The notes beneath the pieces are model-generated. The model was given only the letters and a program-made list of their open reading frames with translations. It was not told the DNA's origin and did no database searches. A stretch of DNA of 64,000 nucleotides, from the NCBI RefSeq assembly GCF_900095185.1, contig NZ_LT606948.1, forward strand, positions 1,464,509 through 1,528,508, written 5' to 3'. The stretch is from Polynucleobacter necessarius. Its GTDB lineage: Bacteria; Pseudomonadota; Gammaproteobacteria; Burkholderiales; Burkholderiaceae. Position numbers and translations under genes: made by a program. This document shows positions 41,630 to 52,875 of this stretch, piece by piece. Every line of letters begins with the position of its first letter. Positions within the stretch are counted from its first letter, which is position 1.

Positions 41630-43479
41630 TTAAAGGGCTTTACTGCATTGCATATCGGATACCCACAAATATACGTTTGAACCCGGCGTAACGTATCCAT
41701 AACTCAGCTGATAGCTTTTATTGGGCATATTATTCCAGCGACCAAATAAACTCCAATCCTTAGCAAAATTATAGGATGCGTAAGTCTTGAATGTTCCGTA
41801 CCCACCTATATATCCTGTATTACTGTAATCATTTCGATTCGCTTGACATGTTCCCTCAACCCCAGCAGTCACAGCATTATTACGATACTCGGCGCTAGCA
41901 TTGCCAAACTGCTTAGCCCTTTTCGCAAGCACATAGCCAGTGGTTTGATCAATTGGATTCTGTTGATCAAATGAAGCTTTTAAGTTGAAATCACCTAATC
42001 GTGCAACAGTTCCAAGAGAGACTCCGAGAAATCTTTGCTGTTGCAACGTTACTTGCACAGCCGCTACTGTAGCCAGTCGGGCATCCTATACTAGTGTATT
42101 GAATCACATTCGTTATTGAGTTGTTATAGACTACTACGTGAAGATCGTAAGAATAAGTTTCGTAATGAAGTCCCACTTCAGTATTTTTACTTTTCTCAGG
42201 CTGCAGCGTTGAAACGCCATAGTTTGGATAATACAAATGATAAAATAACGGAGCCTTAAAACCGGTGCCGTAGTTCACGTTAGCTCGCAATTCCTTAGTA
42301 AAAAAGTATCCATAAGAAGCGCCGCCAGTAGTCTGTGGCCCATACCTGTAATGCTATATCGTTACGAAGACTCAGGTTTGCTAAATTTGAGCCTCCTTTC
42401 AATATCAACCGAGTTGGTATTTTGATCCAAACTTAAAATCTGGGTTCCCGTTGCATAGACCAAAGCGGCGCTCCTTTCGCCCAAGATTTGCAATCTATCA
42501 GGACCAATACTGATGTCGTGTTGCCATGTGTATATGTTTTGCTTAGTATTGGTAATTGGATTACCAGCTGGATAAGAAGAAACAGGTGTCTGGCTTGGGT
42601 AAATTGCCCGACCAAGGCCATAGGACTGAGCAATTTGTAAATTACTATTCCAGATATCTGTATATTGTTTTGACTGGCAAACACCTGAGCTCCAAGTTCT
42701 TGACCGTTATCCCATTCTTGACTGACTCGTACTGCACCTCCCGTTTTGGTATAGTTAATTTTGCTAGAAGAGTTATAGCGGTTATAAGCCGAGTTGTTTG
42801 GCGCGATTGTATTGAAACCTGCAGGATACTCAGTAGTAGCACTCACGGAATAACTTGTATTTTTATCGCCGCCTGTTGAACCATAAAGACTGGCATTCTC
42901 AATATTAGTTCCATAAGTTCCGTAGCCTGCTGAAGCAGAGACTTTGATAGGTCCAGCACCTTTTTTAGTAAAGATATTAATGACACCACCAATGGCATCA
43001 GAACCATATAAGCTACTCTGCGGTCCAAAGATAATTTCAATATGATCAATGATGGGAACAGGAATAGCTGCCCATGCAGCGTCACCATTGAGAACGGATG
43101 TGGTTCTTACACCATCAATTAATACCAGAGTCTGAGCAAAGTTTGCACCACGTAAGAATACGCTTTGAACACCGCCGCCATTATTGGAGACTACAACGCC
43201 ACGTTGACGTTATAGTAAATCAGTAATCGTCGACGGACCAGCATCTGCCATTTCTTCTGGACCAATGTAAACATAGTCAGCCAAAACGTCATTAGCTCGA
43301 GTTGGAGTTCTCGTGGCAGTAACAATAATAGGATCTAACTGATTATTGAGATTTGAAACTGAAACGGTCGATGGAGGGTTTGGAGCAAATTCTACTGGTT
43401 GATTTACCCCAATGCCTGCTGATGCTACTAACAAAATTGATAATGCGCTTTTGCTCTTCTTAAATGTGCTGCAATTCAT
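41630..43479 (-). pseudogene. btuB: TonB-dependent vitamin B12 receptor BtuB, broken
   Basis: Remnant of the outer-membrane cobalamin receptor. The signal peptide is MNCSTFKKSKSALSILLVAS, the TonB box and plug follow (DPIIVTATRTPTRANDVLAD), and the plug continues in another frame (RGANFAQTLVLIDGVRTTSV, GPQSSLYGSDAIGGVINIFT). The barrel is scattered over three or four frames (SYSVSATTEYPAGF, ANVNYGTGFKAPLFYHLYYP). At least five frame changes. Preceded by a cobalamin riboswitch on the same strand. Confidence 0.88.
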
Positions 43480-43619
43480 TTTTAATACCTCAATGCGGAT
43501 TCCCTGACTAAAATCCCTGTTAGTCAGAATCTAAGGAATTTACAAATGAGATATGCAAGACGTATGTCATCGCGTAATGCGACAACATTATCGGCATGCA
43601 AAGACCCACGTTGCAAATT

Positions 43620-43790
43620 CCACTTGTTGAGGCCGGTATCCGGGCTGGAGAATTGAGGAATTTGACCTTCCCATACAGCTACGCACAGTGGCTTTTTCAA
43701 ATTCTGAGTCGAAATTACAAGCGCGACATTCTCTAACCGTTGCGGGGACAGCGCACGTTTGGGTAGTGCTTCCCGTTTAACTTCGATATC
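43620..43790 (-). promoter_or_regulatory. Cobalamin riboswitch upstream of btuB
   Basis: On the minus strand the conserved blocks occur in order: GGGAAGCAC near 43770, CTGTCCCCGCAAC near 43750, GCCACTG near 43690, GGGAAGG near 43670, and a near-perfect B12 box AGCCCGGATACCGGCC at 43631-43646. The core thus looks complete. The 150 nt from here to the btuB start would hold the expression platform. From 43791 to 44007 I see nothing else. Confidence 0.85.
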
Positions 43791-44007
43791 AAAGATATCA
43801 AAGCACCATCAACAGCTCAATTATAGGTGTTATGCGACTTCATCTAAGGGCAATCGTTAGGTAAGCGATAGAAAACAGCCTACCACTTAGCTTATAAACG
43901 CCTCAGGAACTCAACGTTGCAAGCCATCCGGCGTCAGCGCGAACAGAGAAAAAGGAATTTAGCTCAATCTCTGGGCAGATCAGGGCAATAAGAATTGTCG
44001 ATGAGTA

Positions 44008-44259
44008 CTAATTATCCCTTTTAGATAAGGCGGCCTTATTTGCAGCAGCGATTAACACTAAATTAACCGCCAGTGCCACCAACAGATAACTGATCGTAAT
44101 TTCCAAAGCGCAATGGAAATACTTCACAATACGGCCGGCAAACTCGGTGAAAGAAGCCTGTCCAGGAATATTAATGAAGTAATAACTGCCGCTAGAGATC
44201 AATTCGCATACGAGTGTTCCAGTTACAGCGGCGAATAAGAAATTTTTGAGTGAATTCAA
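44008..44259 (-). CDS. Hypothetical two-span membrane protein
   Basis: An 83-residue frame with a TTG start. Two hydrophobic segments (FLFAAVTGTLVCELISSG and ISYLLVALAVNLVLIAAA) flank a short loop. No family recognised and the ribosome-binding site is weak (GGATT). Could be a real small membrane protein or the remnant of a larger one. Confidence 0.35.
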   Translation of the reverse strand: MNSLKNFLFAAVTGTLVCELISSGSYYFINIPGQASFTEFAGRIVKYFHCALEITISYLLVALAVNLVLIAAANKAALSKRDN

Positions 44260-44301
44260 ATTTAATCCAAAGCCCTTAGCAAGATTTAAAGCAAGAGTTG
44301 T

Positions 44302-44532
44302 TTGTGTTCAATGGAGAAGCCAGAAGGCGTCGTGTACTGCCACAGCAAGACTGTTATTGAATATCGTCTAGTGAATCCCGAAAAAAATGGGACCGCTGCA
44401 AATGTCGATTTAACAGTTAACGGAAAAACCAGTCAGTACATGACAGCCTATTCTTGGTTTGGATCTAATCGACCCACACCAAAAAACTTTAAATTTGCAA
44501 TCCTAGGTGAGAAACAGTTCGATCCATATTAG
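44302..44532 (+). pseudogene. Fragment of an unidentified protein
   Basis: A 76-codon frame from a TTG with no ribosome-binding site and a stop just upstream. The sequence EKPEGVVYCHSKTVIEYRLV to FKFAILGEKQFDPY looks protein-like, with beta-rich composition, and may be the C-terminal part of a secreted protein. Family unknown. Confidence 0.3.
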
Positions 44533-44653
44533 TATTTGATAACTACCTCACCGAGGCTAAAAATATTAAATATACAAAATGTAATTAATCAAGTTTAATT
44601 TTATTAATACGTAGACAAAAACTGCCTGATCCTTGCTGCACTCTCCCCCAGTG

Positions 44654-44833
44654 ATGACGATCAAGCACAATTCCGAACTACATAAGTTTCAAACGCTTGA
44701 CGAAGCAATGGCATGGGCCAAGAAGTTAGGTGAATTTGTCACCATTCAATTTAACGGCTTAGAAATTGCAGGCAAATTTGGAGCGGACGGTATTACTGCC
44801 GGTAAGTTTCCAAATGGTGAACCCTACACATAG
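44654..44833 (+). CDS. Hypothetical 59-residue protein
   Basis: The start is set at MTIKHNSELHKFQTLDEAMA because the longer frame adds seven unlikely residues. The protein is compact (FVTIQFNGLEIAGKFGADGI) with normal codon use, suggesting a real small cytosolic protein. No family recognised. Confidence 0.4.
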   Translation: MTIKHNSELHKFQTLDEAMAWAKKLGEFVTIQFNGLEIAGKFGADGITAGKFPNGEPYT

Positions 44834-44899
44834 AAGAAACGTAGAAGGCACTAGCGAGGAGTTATTGTGTGCACCAGAAATCCAAGCCTCAAACAGCGT

Positions 44900-45841
44900 T
44901 TAATCTAATGCAGCACCAGATGTTTTGACGATCTTAGCCCAGCGATATATGTCATCTTGCAGTTGTTGTGCAAATTCAGTTGGTGTCATATTTACAAGCT
45001 CTACTCCTGAAGCTTGTAATTTTTCTCTTAATTCTGGGTTTGCAAGTTATCTACCACAGGCTTAGGCATGCCTTTTGGTGCAAACAAGCCAATCCATAGG
45101 GATCCAGAAAATCTTGGGATTTTTTCTGAGATTGAGGGAACATCTGGAAGTATGGGTGAGCGCTTAGGAGAACTAACGCCAAGGGCATTCAAGTTTTGAG
45201 AATTGATGTATTGCAATACAGATGGCAAACTCGCAAATGCAATCTGTACCTGCTCTCCTAAAAGAGCATTGAGTGCAGGCGCAACACCATTATAAGGAAT
45301 ATGTTGTAAAGAGATGCCATCACTTTGATTGAGTATCTCACCTAGGAGGTGATTGAAAGTGCCATTGCCTGCAGAGGCGTATTGGTAAGTTTCGGGCGGC
45401 TTTGATTTAACCAGTTACATTTAAGAAATCATCCAAGTTCTTGGCTGGGAAATTCGGATTGACCACCAAGACATTCGGTACCGAGCCAATCATTGCAATA
45501 GGGACAAAGTCATTTACTGGATCAAATCCTGGATTCTTATAAAGCGCAGGATGAATAGCTTGTGCGCTACTAATTGTTATTAAAAGGGTATACCCATCTT
45601 TGGGTGCATTGACTACAAACTGAGTGCCAATATTGTCACCAGCACCTGGTCGATTTTCGACAATCACGGAGGCTTTCAATTGCTCACCAAGGCGCTGTGC
45701 AACAACCCTACCAACAAGATCATTTGTGCCCCCATGGGTCTAAGGAAGAATAATAGTCATAGGTTTAGTGGGGTATGCGAGAGCAAGGCCAGAAAAAATC
45801 CCGAAACAAGTAGCAAGCACTAAATGAATTATTTGGTTCAT
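44900..45841 (-). pseudogene. Bug/TctC-family tripartite-tricarboxylate substrate-binding protein, broken
   Basis: Remnant of a periplasmic solute-binding protein of the large burkholderial Bug family. Signal peptide MNQIIHLVLATCFGIFSGLA, then YPTKPMTIILP followed by TAG and THGGTNDLVGRVVAQRLGEQ. VIVENRPGAGDNIGTQFVVN is the family hallmark. Frame changes lie near 45415, 45240 and 45040, with pieces such as PSVLQYINSQNLNALGVSSP, and the C-terminus is ELVNMTPTEFAQQLQDDI. Ligand unknown. From 45842 to 45980 I see no gene. Confidence 0.85.
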
Positions 45842-45980
45842 AAGATCCCTGTTCGCAAAAGTGATTGAAAATTAATCATACTTTAAATTGGATTGCCTCA
45901 GACATTGGTGGCGCCAATCAATTAAGCCTTTTTCCATTCGATTTATTGTCTCAATGAATAAATAGGCTTATGGAACTGTC

Positions 45981-46008
45981 AAAAAGAAAAAACCGCACGA
46001 GGGCGGTT
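45981..46008 (-). terminator. Rho-independent terminator of tRNA-Ser
   Basis: On the minus strand the stem AACCGC / GCGGTT with a 6-nt loop is followed by TTTTTTCTTTTT. It lies about 60 nt past the tRNA 3' end. Confidence 0.8.
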
Positions 46009-46070
46009 CTTGTTAACGATTTTGGTTGAAAGGGAGTTTGCATTACCGCCCTTGATTTCGCCTAATGACT

Positions 46071-46165
46071 TGGCGGAGACGAGAGGATTCGAACCTCCGA
46101 TCAGAGTTTGAGCCCCGATGCTCCCTTAGCAGGGGAGTGCCTTCGACCAGCTCGGCCACGTCTCC
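46071..46165 (-). tRNA. tRNA-Ser (anticodon GCT)
   Basis: A 95-nt class II tRNA with long variable arm. Acceptor GGAGACG pairs with CGTCTCC, discriminator G, CCA encoded. The anticodon loop CTGCTAA gives GCT. The T arm is GGAGG TTCGAAT CCTCT. Confidence 0.96.
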
Positions 46166-46228
46166 GTACTTCTTATGCTATTACTACGCCCCACAGTTTA
46201 ACGGATAACCGTTTGTGCTGGGATTTCG

Positions 46229-47479
46229 TTACTTCTGGTCCAACTCAAACGCCTTGTGCAAGGCGCGTACAGCCAATTCCATGTATTTCTCGTCGATCAC
46301 CACAGAGATCTTGATCTCACTAGTAGAGATCATCAAGATATTGATGTCCTCTGCTGACAAGGTATGGAACATTTTGCTGGCGATACCCACATGTGAACGC
46401 ATGCCAACACCAACTACGGAAACTTTAGAGACCTCTGGATCACCAGAGATTTCTTTTGCTTCAATGTAGACTTGCACTGAGTTCTTCAAAATATCCAAGG
46501 CTTTTTGATAGTCGGCGCGTGGCACTGTAAATGTGAAGTCAGTCTTACCATCTACAGATTGATTCTGAATAATGATGTCTACATCAATATTGGCATCCGC
46601 GATTGGGCCTAATATTTGATAGGCAATGCCTGGACGATCAGGAACTCCTAAAACGGTAATCTTCGCTTCATCACACGCAAAGGCAATGCCGGAAATAACT
46701 GCGGCTTCCATAGTGCTGTCCTCTTCAAATGTAATCAAGGTGCCTGACTTCATCTCTTGGTCTAAAGGCATCAAAGGGTCTGTCAAGGAAGATAGAACCC
46801 GAGTTTTAACTTCGTACTTACCTGCAAATTCAACTGAACGAATTTGTAATACCTTGGAACCCAAACTTGCCATTTCTAGCATCTCTTCAAAGGTGATTTT
46901 GTCTAAACGACGCGCATCTTCACAAACACGTGGATCTGTTGTGTGAACACCATCCACGTCTGTATAGATCAGGCACTCATCGGCTTTTAAAGCGGCTGCC
47001 ATCGCTACCGCAGAAGTATCGGAACCACCACGACCGAGTGTCGTGATATTGCCATCGGGATCCACGCCTTGGAATCCAGTTACCACTACTGCACGACCCG
47101 CGTTGAGGTCTTTCAGAATCTTGTCGCTCTCGATACTCTTGATGCGCGCTTTTGTAAAAGAAGAATCGGTATGCACTGTGACTTGCCAGCCAGCATAGCT
47201 AACCGCATCAATACCCTCACGCATTAATGCCAAGGCCAATAAGCCAGAACTCACCTGCTCACCAGTCGAGGCAATTTGATCTAGTTCACGTGGGCTAGCT
47301 TCAGGATTGATCTCTTTTGCGAGGCCTAGCAAACGATTAGTTTCGCCCGACATAGCTGAGGGCACAACTACTACCTGGTGGCCAGCACGCATCCATTTAG
47401 CTACGCGTTTCGCAACATTAGCAATGCGCTCGATCGAGCCCATGGAGGTGCCACCATATTTATGAACGATAAGAGCCAT
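46229..47479 (-). CDS. lysC: Aspartate kinase
   Basis: An intact 416-residue class II aspartokinase that commits aspartate to lysine, DAP, threonine and methionine. The kinase motif KYGGTSMGSIERIANVA is at the start and GRGGSDTSAVAMAAALKADE near residue 155. Two ACT domains follow (from about 265), with ITVLGVPDRPGIAYQILGPI and VSVVGVGMRSHVGIASKMFH, which give feedback control by lysine/threonine. It sits between tilS and tRNA-Ser. With dapA also intact, the DAP route for peptidoglycan is preserved. Confidence 0.94.
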   Translation of the reverse strand: MALIVHKYGGTSMGSIERIANVAKRVAKWMRAGHQVVVVPSAMSGETNRLLGLAKEINPEASPRELDQIASTGEQVSSGLLALALMREGIDAVSYAGWQVTVHTDSSFTKARIKSIESDKILKDLNAGRAVVVTGFQGVDPDGNITTLGRGGSDTSAVAMAAALKADECLIYTDVDGVHTTDPRVCEDARRLDKITFEEMLEMASLGSKVLQIRSVEFAGKYEVKTRVLSSLTDPLMPLDQEMKSGTLITFEEDSTMEAAVISGIAFACDEAKITVLGVPDRPGIAYQILGPIADANIDVDIIIQNQSVDGKTDFTFTVPRADYQKALDILKNSVQVYIEAKEISGDPEVSKVSVVGVGMRSHVGIASKMFHTLSAEDINILMISTSEIKISVVIDEKYMELAVRALHKAFELDQK

Positions 47480-47507
47480 AAAAAACTGTCTAATTAACTA
47501 TCTGTGA

Positions 47508-47525
47508 CAAGGAAATGATTCCTTG
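47508..47525. terminator. Hairpin between tilS and lysC
   Basis: The inverted repeat caaggaa / ttccttg with a 4-nt loop lies after the tilS stop. T-tracts occur further downstream on the minus strand, not directly adjacent, so this is a weak terminator candidate. Confidence 0.35.
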
Positions 47526-47541
47526 AGGGTCTAAAAAGGGC

Positions 47542-48855
47542 TTATTTTACAGGGTTTTGCACCCATTTCGGGAGCACTCTCCTGCCTTTGACTGTAAGGT
47601 GCGGGTAACTCAAGCCTATTCCGGCTACAGCGATCAATTCATCGTTGATATAAAGCAAAGGTGCGTTACGCTCCCAAGGGGGGATATCAGCCTCCTGATA
47701 GAGGTTTTTAAGGGTTTTACGAGGGGTATTGGGCTTAATTTGGATTTTCTCTGCACCTAGACGCTCTCTTAGGCTAATTTGATCATTCTCATGCGCTAGT
47801 GTTACCCAGTCCTCAGGAAGACCTAATTGCTTGGAATTCGTCGGTAAGGCTTTTAAAACCCAGCACCCTGCTTCAAGATTCACAACCTGTAAAACACCGC
47901 GCCACAGACGAATACTTTTCTCATCGTGGAGCCACTCAAGCTGACTATTATCCGCCTTAGCAATAAGAAGATCTCGCCACCAGGCCTGCAAACGGTCTTG
48001 TGAGGGCATCGCGAGTTGATGGGTTTGCAGCCAGTAACGCAGCACATTATTAGCCGCAGGTAAATCCGCTTGAGCTAATTCACTTAACGCATGCGCCTTT
48101 ATCCGACCTTGATTCAGAATATTTTTTCCATCTTGCACTGCCAAACGATTTAAGAGTGCTTGAGCGTCTCCAAGGAGCTCAGCACTGCGCGCCATATTTG
48201 CGATTGCCCCAGGCTGAATTTTTTCTAAAGCCGGAATAATTTTTTGACGAATAGCACTACGACGGTATTTAATATCTTGATTAGTAGGGTCTTCAATCCA
48301 CTTGAGCTTATGTTCTTTAGCATAGGCCTCGAGTTCTTGTCTGCTTTGATTCAAGAGTGGACGCCATAGCGTGATGCCTGGATTATTCTGTGCTCCACTT
48401 CTTAATGCTCTACTTTGTGGCATACCAGATAAGCCCGCTACTCCCGAGCCCCTGAGCATTTGAAGCAGCACCGTTTCTGCTTGATCATTTTGATGATGCG
48501 CTAAAAGTAAGTCTTGAATGCCATATTCCTCGCAGAGATCAGCAAATGCTTCATAGCGAGCTACTCTTGCTCTAGATTCAACATTGCTCTGCGCTTTGGG
48601 ATCAGTTAAATGTAAAAGCCGAAAATCAAAATGAATGTTGTATTTTTTAGCCATCTTCTCGCAAAAGATGAGCCAGTCATCAGCGACTTTTTGCAATCCA
48701 TGATGAATATGGAATGCATAGATTTGGTATTTGTTTTTAGTGTTGGCTCTGCAAACCGTATCTAGTAATACAACCGAATCGAGGCCGCCACTCAGGGCAA
48801 CCGCAATTGGTTGTCCCGGCTTAGGACTTTGCTGTAATTTCCTTGAACTTGCCAT
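47542..48855 (-). CDS. tilS: tRNA(Ile)-lysidine synthase
   Basis: An intact 437-residue PP-loop enzyme that converts C34 to lysidine in tRNA-Ile(CAU), an essential decoding step. The ATP motif [15 protein letters not shown] is at residues 18-32, and [20 protein letters not shown] near 120 is characteristic. The TilS C-terminal domain follows ([20 protein letters not shown]). The first 35 bases lie inside the end of accA, and no better downstream start precedes the P-loop. Confidence 0.93.
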   Translation of the reverse strand: MASSRKLQQSPKPGQPIAVALSGGLDSVVLLDTVCRANTKNKYQIYAFHIHHGLQKVADDWLIFCEKMAKKYNIHFDFRLLHLTDPKAQSNVESRARVARYEAFADLCEEYGIQDLLLAHHQNDQAETVLLQMLRGSGVAGLSGMPQSRALRSGAQNNPGITLWRPLLNQSRQELEAYAKEHKLKWIEDPTNQDIKYRRSAIRQKIIPALEKIQPGAIANMARSAELLGDAQALLNRLAVQDGKNILNQGRIKAHALSELAQADLPAANNVLRYWLQTHQLAMPSQDRLQAWWRDLLIAKADNSQLEWLHDEKSIRLWRGVLQVVNLEAGCWVLKALPTNSKQLGLPEDWVTLAHENDQISLRERLGAEKIQIKPNTPRKTLKNLYQEADIPPWERNAPLLYINDELIAVAGIGLSYPHLTVKGRRVLPKWVQNPVK

Positions 48856-49792
48856 AACTCATCAAACGCTCATGACGACGCTCAAGTAATGCATCGACTT
48901 TCATGCCATCAAAAGTTTTTAAAGATTCAGCAAGAGCTTTGCGCATATTGCTCATCATATTGTCGTAGTCGCGGTGTGCACCACCAATTGGTTCAGCCAC
49001 GATCCTATCGATCAAACCTAGAGTCTTGAGACGTTGTGCTGTCAGGCCCAACTGCTCAGCAGCCTCGGGAGCCTTATCAGCTGTCTTCCAGAGTATAGAG
49101 GCACAACCTTCAGGAGAGATCACTGAATAAGTTGAGTTTTGCAGCATCAAGACAACGTCGCCTATGGCGATCGCCAATGCGCCACCAGAACCGCCTTCAC
49201 CAATAATGGTAGCAATGATCGGCACCTCTAGTTCAGCTTGCACATACAAGTTGCGACCAATCGCCTCAGCTTGATTACGCTCTTCAGCATCAATTCCAGG
49301 GAAGGCGCCGGGTGTATCCACGAATGTGAAAATCGGAATACCAAACTTTTCGGCAAGGCGCATCAGACGCATTGCTTTGCGATAACCCTCGGGACGACTC
49401 ATGCCGAAGTTTCTTAGCGCACGCTCTTTAGTGTCTCGACCCTTTTGATGCCCGATCACCATGCAAGGTTGACCATCAAAACGGGCTAAGCCGCCAATAA
49501 TCGATTGATCGTCTGCGAAAGTTCGATCACCGTGCAACTCATGAAAGTCAGTAAACAGTGCGCCAACATAATCCAAGGTGTATGGACGTTGGGGATGACG
49601 CGCTACCTGAGATACCTGCCAAGGTGTGAGATTGGCATAAACATCTTTTGTGAGTTGTTGACTCTTCTCGGCAAGGGTTTTGATCTCATCGGAAATATCA
49701 ACCGATGACTCGTCTTGCACAAAACGCAACTCTTCGATCTTTGACTCTAGTTCGGCGATTTGCTGCTCAAAATCCAGGAAAGTTATTTTCAT
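48821..49792 (-). CDS. accA: Acetyl-CoA carboxylase carboxyltransferase subunit alpha
   Basis: An intact 323-residue subunit that transfers the carboxyl group from biotin to acetyl-CoA with AccD. The N-terminal coiled coil [20 protein letters not shown] is followed by the crotonase fold with [20 protein letters not shown] and [20 protein letters not shown]. It is a member of the run cysS-alkA-accA-tilS-lysC, all on one strand with short or overlapping junctions. Confidence 0.95.
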   Translation of the reverse strand: MKITFLDFEQQIAELESKIEELRFVQDESSVDISDEIKTLAEKSQQLTKDVYANLTPWQVSQVARHPQRPYTLDYVGALFTDFHELHGDRTFADDQSIIGGLARFDGQPCMVIGHQKGRDTKERALRNFGMSRPEGYRKAMRLMRLAEKFGIPIFTFVDTPGAFPGIDAEERNQAEAIGRNLYVQAELEVPIIATIIGEGGSGGALAIAIGDVVLMLQNSTYSVISPEGCASILWKTADKAPEAAEQLGLTAQRLKTLGLIDRIVAEPIGGAHRDYDNMMSNMRKALAESLKTFDGMKVDALLERRHERLMSYGKFKEITAKS

Positions 49793-49801
49793 AGTCTGAT
49801 T

Positions 49802-50485
49802 TTAATATTCAACTGGGATTGGGTCGATACTTCTCCACATATACCAGGTCGCAACCGTACGCCACGGGGCCCAATTTGCAGCCACCTCACGGGCTTCATG
49901 GCGGCTAACAGGCTCTCCGCTGAAGTAATTGAGGGAAATGGCCTTAATCAGCCCAATGTCGTCCAGAGGCAGAATATCAGGGCGAATCATATTGAAAATC
50001 AAGAACATTTCGGCTGTCCAGCGACCAATACCCCGAATAGAGCTTAATTCTTTAACAACTTCCTCATCTGGCATATCTTTCCACTGATTCTCATGAAGTC
50101 GACCGGAATCAAAATGGTCAGCCAAATCGCGTATATATTCAACCTTACGCCCAGATAAGCCAGCAGCGCGTAGCTCTTCTATTGAGAGCGCTAATATATT
50201 GTTGGGTGTTACTTTCTTTTTGTTAGCGGCCAATACTTTCTCCCAAACTGATTGTGCCGCAGCAACTGAAATCTGCTGACCAACAATCGCTCTTGCTAAA
50301 GTATTAAATGGATCTCCGCGTGTAACCAAAAATCCTGAGCCATATTTTGGAATGAGCTTTTTCAGAATACGATCTTGTTTCATCAACTCCTTGCATGCTT
50401 GCTCCCAGTAATCAGGAGCAACGTCTTGCAAGCTTGATGCCTCAAGCTTATCTGCTTTTGCTGTTTTATCTTTTACCGCTGTCAT
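49802..50485 (-). CDS. DNA-3-methyladenine glycosylase (HhH-GPD family)
   Basis: An intact 227-residue base-excision glycosylase that removes alkylated purines. The helix-hairpin-helix is seen in LSSIRGIGRWTAEMFLIF, and the catalytic Asp in PDILPLDDIGLIKAI. The N-terminal AlkA fold of the long E. coli enzyme is absent, so it belongs to the shorter AlkA/MAG-type group. ATG overlaps the cysS stop (TAATG). With the uracil glycosylase degraded, it is the one base-excision glycosylase left in this window. Confidence 0.87.
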   Translation of the reverse strand: MTAVKDKTAKADKLEASSLQDVAPDYWEQACKELMKQDRILKKLIPKYGSGFLVTRGDPFNTLARAIVGQQISVAAAQSVWEKVLAANKKKVTPNNILALSIEELRAAGLSGRKVEYIRDLADHFDSGRLHENQWKDMPDEEVVKELSSIRGIGRWTAEMFLIFNMIRPDILPLDDIGLIKAISLNYFSGEPVSRHEAREVAANWAPWRTVATWYMWRSIDPIPVEY

Positions 50486-51909
50486 TAAGCCCTACGCCAT
50501 TCTGTTAAGCCACCAGGTTTATCTTCCAGAACAATTCCCTGCTCTAGTAATGCTTTACGCATCAGATCTGCTTGAGCAAAATCTTTTGCTTGCTTAGCTG
50601 CAACACGAGCGGCAATCCGCTCCTCAATCAGTTCTGCCGTCAAGCCTGCTTGATCTTTCGCTCCAGCTTGTAAAAATTCAGTTGGCTCACGTTGCAAAAA
50701 ATTGAGTGTTGCGGCAAGCGATCTTAAAAGATTGGCGAGTAATTGCTTTTCATCACCCTGAGCGCGGTTAACTTCACTGGCCAAGTCAAACAGAACTGCA
50801 ATCGCCTCAGGAGTGTTGAAATCATCATTCATTGCACCAGCAAAACGCTGTGCCCACGGATTGTTGGGATCAAGTGCAGTCTCCAGCACTTTGGGTGCTG
50901 GTTGCGCTAAAGCGGTATAGAGTCTGACCAGTCCAGCACGTGCTTCTTCTAACTGGGCATCGCTGTAATTTATTGGACTACGGTAATGCGCTTTCAACAT
51001 AAAAAAACGCAATACTTCAGGGTCAAAACTTTTCAGCACATCTCTAATCAGAAAGAAGTTGCCCAATGACTTAGACATCTTCTCTTCATTAACCCGGATA
51101 TGTCCGTTATGCATCCAGTAATTGACAAATGGAGCGTCGTCATCTTTACGGTCTTTGCCATACAAAGCACCTTCACTTTGGGCTATCTCATTCTCATGAT
51201 GCGGAAACTGCAGATCAGCACCCCCACCATGAATATCAAAGTGCTCACCCAATATGTCGCACGACATTGCAGAACATTCAATATGCCAGCCCGGGCGCCC
51301 TTTTCCCCATGGTGAGCTCCAGAGAGTACCAGCAGGCTTTTCAGGTTTAGCGCTTTTCCATAATACAAAATCCAGTGGGTCACGCTTACCATCAGCCACT
51401 GCAACACGTTCACCTGCATTAAGCTCATCGAGAGTCTTGTCTGATAGCTGACCATAACGAGGCAGCAAGCGAACCGCAAAATTTACGTCACCATCATTCG
51501 CTTGGTAAGCTAATTCATTTTCAATCAATGTACCAATCATGCCTTGCATCTGACTGATGTAGTCAGTGGCTCGCGGCTCTTGATCGGGGTGCATTAAACC
51601 CAACTCATCGGAGTCAGCATGCATCGCATCTATGAAGCGGTTAGTGAGAACTGAAATTGGCTCACCATTTTCGATGGCCCGATTAATAATCTTGTCATCA
51701 ATATCAGTGATATTGCGAACGTACAGCACTTCATAGCCACTAGTCCTCAACCAGCGCACCACCATATCAAAAACAATCATTACCCTGGCGTGTCCGATAT
51801 GGCAAAAGTCATACACAGTCATACCGCAGACGTACATTTTCACCTTGCCCGGTTCGATGGGTTTAAAGCCCTGCTTAGATCGGCTGAGGGTGTTATAGAT
51901 TTGCAGCAT
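50485..51909 (-). CDS. cysS: Cysteinyl-tRNA synthetase
   Basis: An intact class I synthetase, 474 residues from the ATG at 51909 ([20 protein letters not shown]). The frame remains open 67 codons upstream, but the added sequence lies over the divergent promoter region and is unlike the family. Zn/HIGH region [19 protein letters not shown], Zn-binding WHIECSAM and [15 protein letters not shown], and KMSKSLGNF are all present. Charging of cysteine is retained although cysE is broken further along. Confidence 0.94.
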   Translation of the reverse strand: MLQIYNTLSRSKQGFKPIEPGKVKMYVCGMTVYDFCHIGHARVMIVFDMVVRWLRTSGYEVLYVRNITDIDDKIINRAIENGEPISVLTNRFIDAMHADSDELGLMHPDQEPRATDYISQMQGMIGTLIENELAYQANDGDVNFAVRLLPRYGQLSDKTLDELNAGERVAVADGKRDPLDFVLWKSAKPEKPAGTLWSSPWGKGRPGWHIECSAMSCDILGEHFDIHGGGADLQFPHHENEIAQSEGALYGKDRKDDDAPFVNYWMHNGHIRVNEEKMSKSLGNFFLIRDVLKSFDPEVLRFFMLKAHYRSPINYSDAQLEEARAGLVRLYTALAQPAPKVLETALDPNNPWAQRFAGAMNDDFNTPEAIAVLFDLASEVNRAQGDEKQLLANLLRSLAATLNFLQREPTEFLQAGAKDQAGLTAELIEERIAARVAAKQAKDFAQADLMRKALLEQGIVLEDKPGGLTEWRRA

Positions 51910-51969
51910 AGAACTATAAAGGGGGGGCAAGTTGCGCCAATTTGTTAGACTGAGCGCTGAGTATATCGA

Positions 51970-52875
51970 ATGAGCCTGTTTCACATCCTTTCCCCTATGC
52001 CCCAATACGCCCCAGAGCCAAGCCCTACCTCCGTAAAGGTCATCATCTGTGCTTTTGCCGCCATGATGGCTTTGCTGGCTTTGATGACGGGCTGTAGTAC
52101 CTCCGCCCAACAGCGTACAGATGAGGAAATTAGGGTGTTAAACGCACAAGAGGTCAATTCCTCAAAGGCCACTCCACAACCGTTTTTTGCCGGCTATAAC
52201 CTCAATGACCCACCGAGACTCTCGGCTGATATGGGGTATGACCCTTTAAATCCAGAGTTATCTGAGACGGTTGGGGTGCCATTTTTATCCTTCCTCATTA
52301 TTGAGCCAGATCCCATTACAAAAAATGCAGTGCCCTCCGACGTAGAGAAGCTAATTAAGGCGCGCAAATATCAAGATGCAGTCACGCAAATTAATGCTAA
52401 CCTCAAAAAAACGCCTCGCAATGTGCAATTGCGGTTTGTAAAAGCACGCTTACAAATTGAGATGCGCCAATTTGATCAAGCTAAAAAAACTTTAATTGAA
52501 ATTACGCAACAGTTTCCTGAACTACCAGAACCGTATAACAACCTCGCAGCGATTGCTGCAAATCAAGGCCAATGGATAGAGGCCAGAGACTATTTAGAGT
52601 TAGCACTCAAACTACGCCCCACTTACGCAATTGCCTCAGCCAACTTAGGCGAAATTTATATTCGTTTTGGAGCGCAAGCCTATGAGGATGCAGCTAAGAA
52701 CGCCCTGCTTAATCAGCGCCAGTATTCAAACCGCGCTAAAGCACTTCTAGATGTTTTAAAGCCGCCTCCAAAGCGCCACATCAATCGCACACCAAATCCT
52801 TCCAGGAATAACCCATCCACTAACCTTCTAGAAAGTAGATTGAATAATGGCGAAAGTACTCCTCAAAACCAATAA
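51970..52875 (+). CDS. TPR-repeat lipoprotein
   Basis: An intact 301-residue protein with a lipoprotein signal ([20 protein letters not shown], then Cys42). The start could be the second ATG (51997), which shortens the n-region. After a linker ([14 protein letters not shown]) come three TPR-like repeats (about 115-240: [60 protein letters not shown]). The tail is basic and Asn/Pro-rich and overlaps ppiB by 29 bases. Probably envelope-associated; the role is unknown. Confidence 0.8.
   Translation: MSLFHILSPMPQYAPEPSPTSVKVIICAFAAMMALLALMTGCSTSAQQRTDEEIRVLNAQEVNSSKATPQPFFAGYNLNDPPRLSADMGYDPLNPELSETVGVPFLSFLIIEPDPITKNAVPSDVEKLIKARKYQDAVTQINANLKKTPRNVQLRFVKARLQIEMRQFDQAKKTLIEITQQFPELPEPYNNLAAIAANQGQWIEARDYLELALKLRPTYAIASANLGEIYIRFGAQAYEDAAKNALLNQRQYSNRAKALLDVLKPPPKRHINRTPNPSRNNPSTNLLESRLNNGESTPQNQ

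Noticed and set aside
45900..45935. Short inverted repeat attgg / ccaat near 45905
   Set aside because: The arms are short and no T-run or gene end is close; a likelier terminator exists at 45981-46008.
50485..52110. A longer cysS starting at 52110
   Set aside because: The extra 67 codons lie over the divergent promoter and the TPR lipoprotein start and do not resemble the family.
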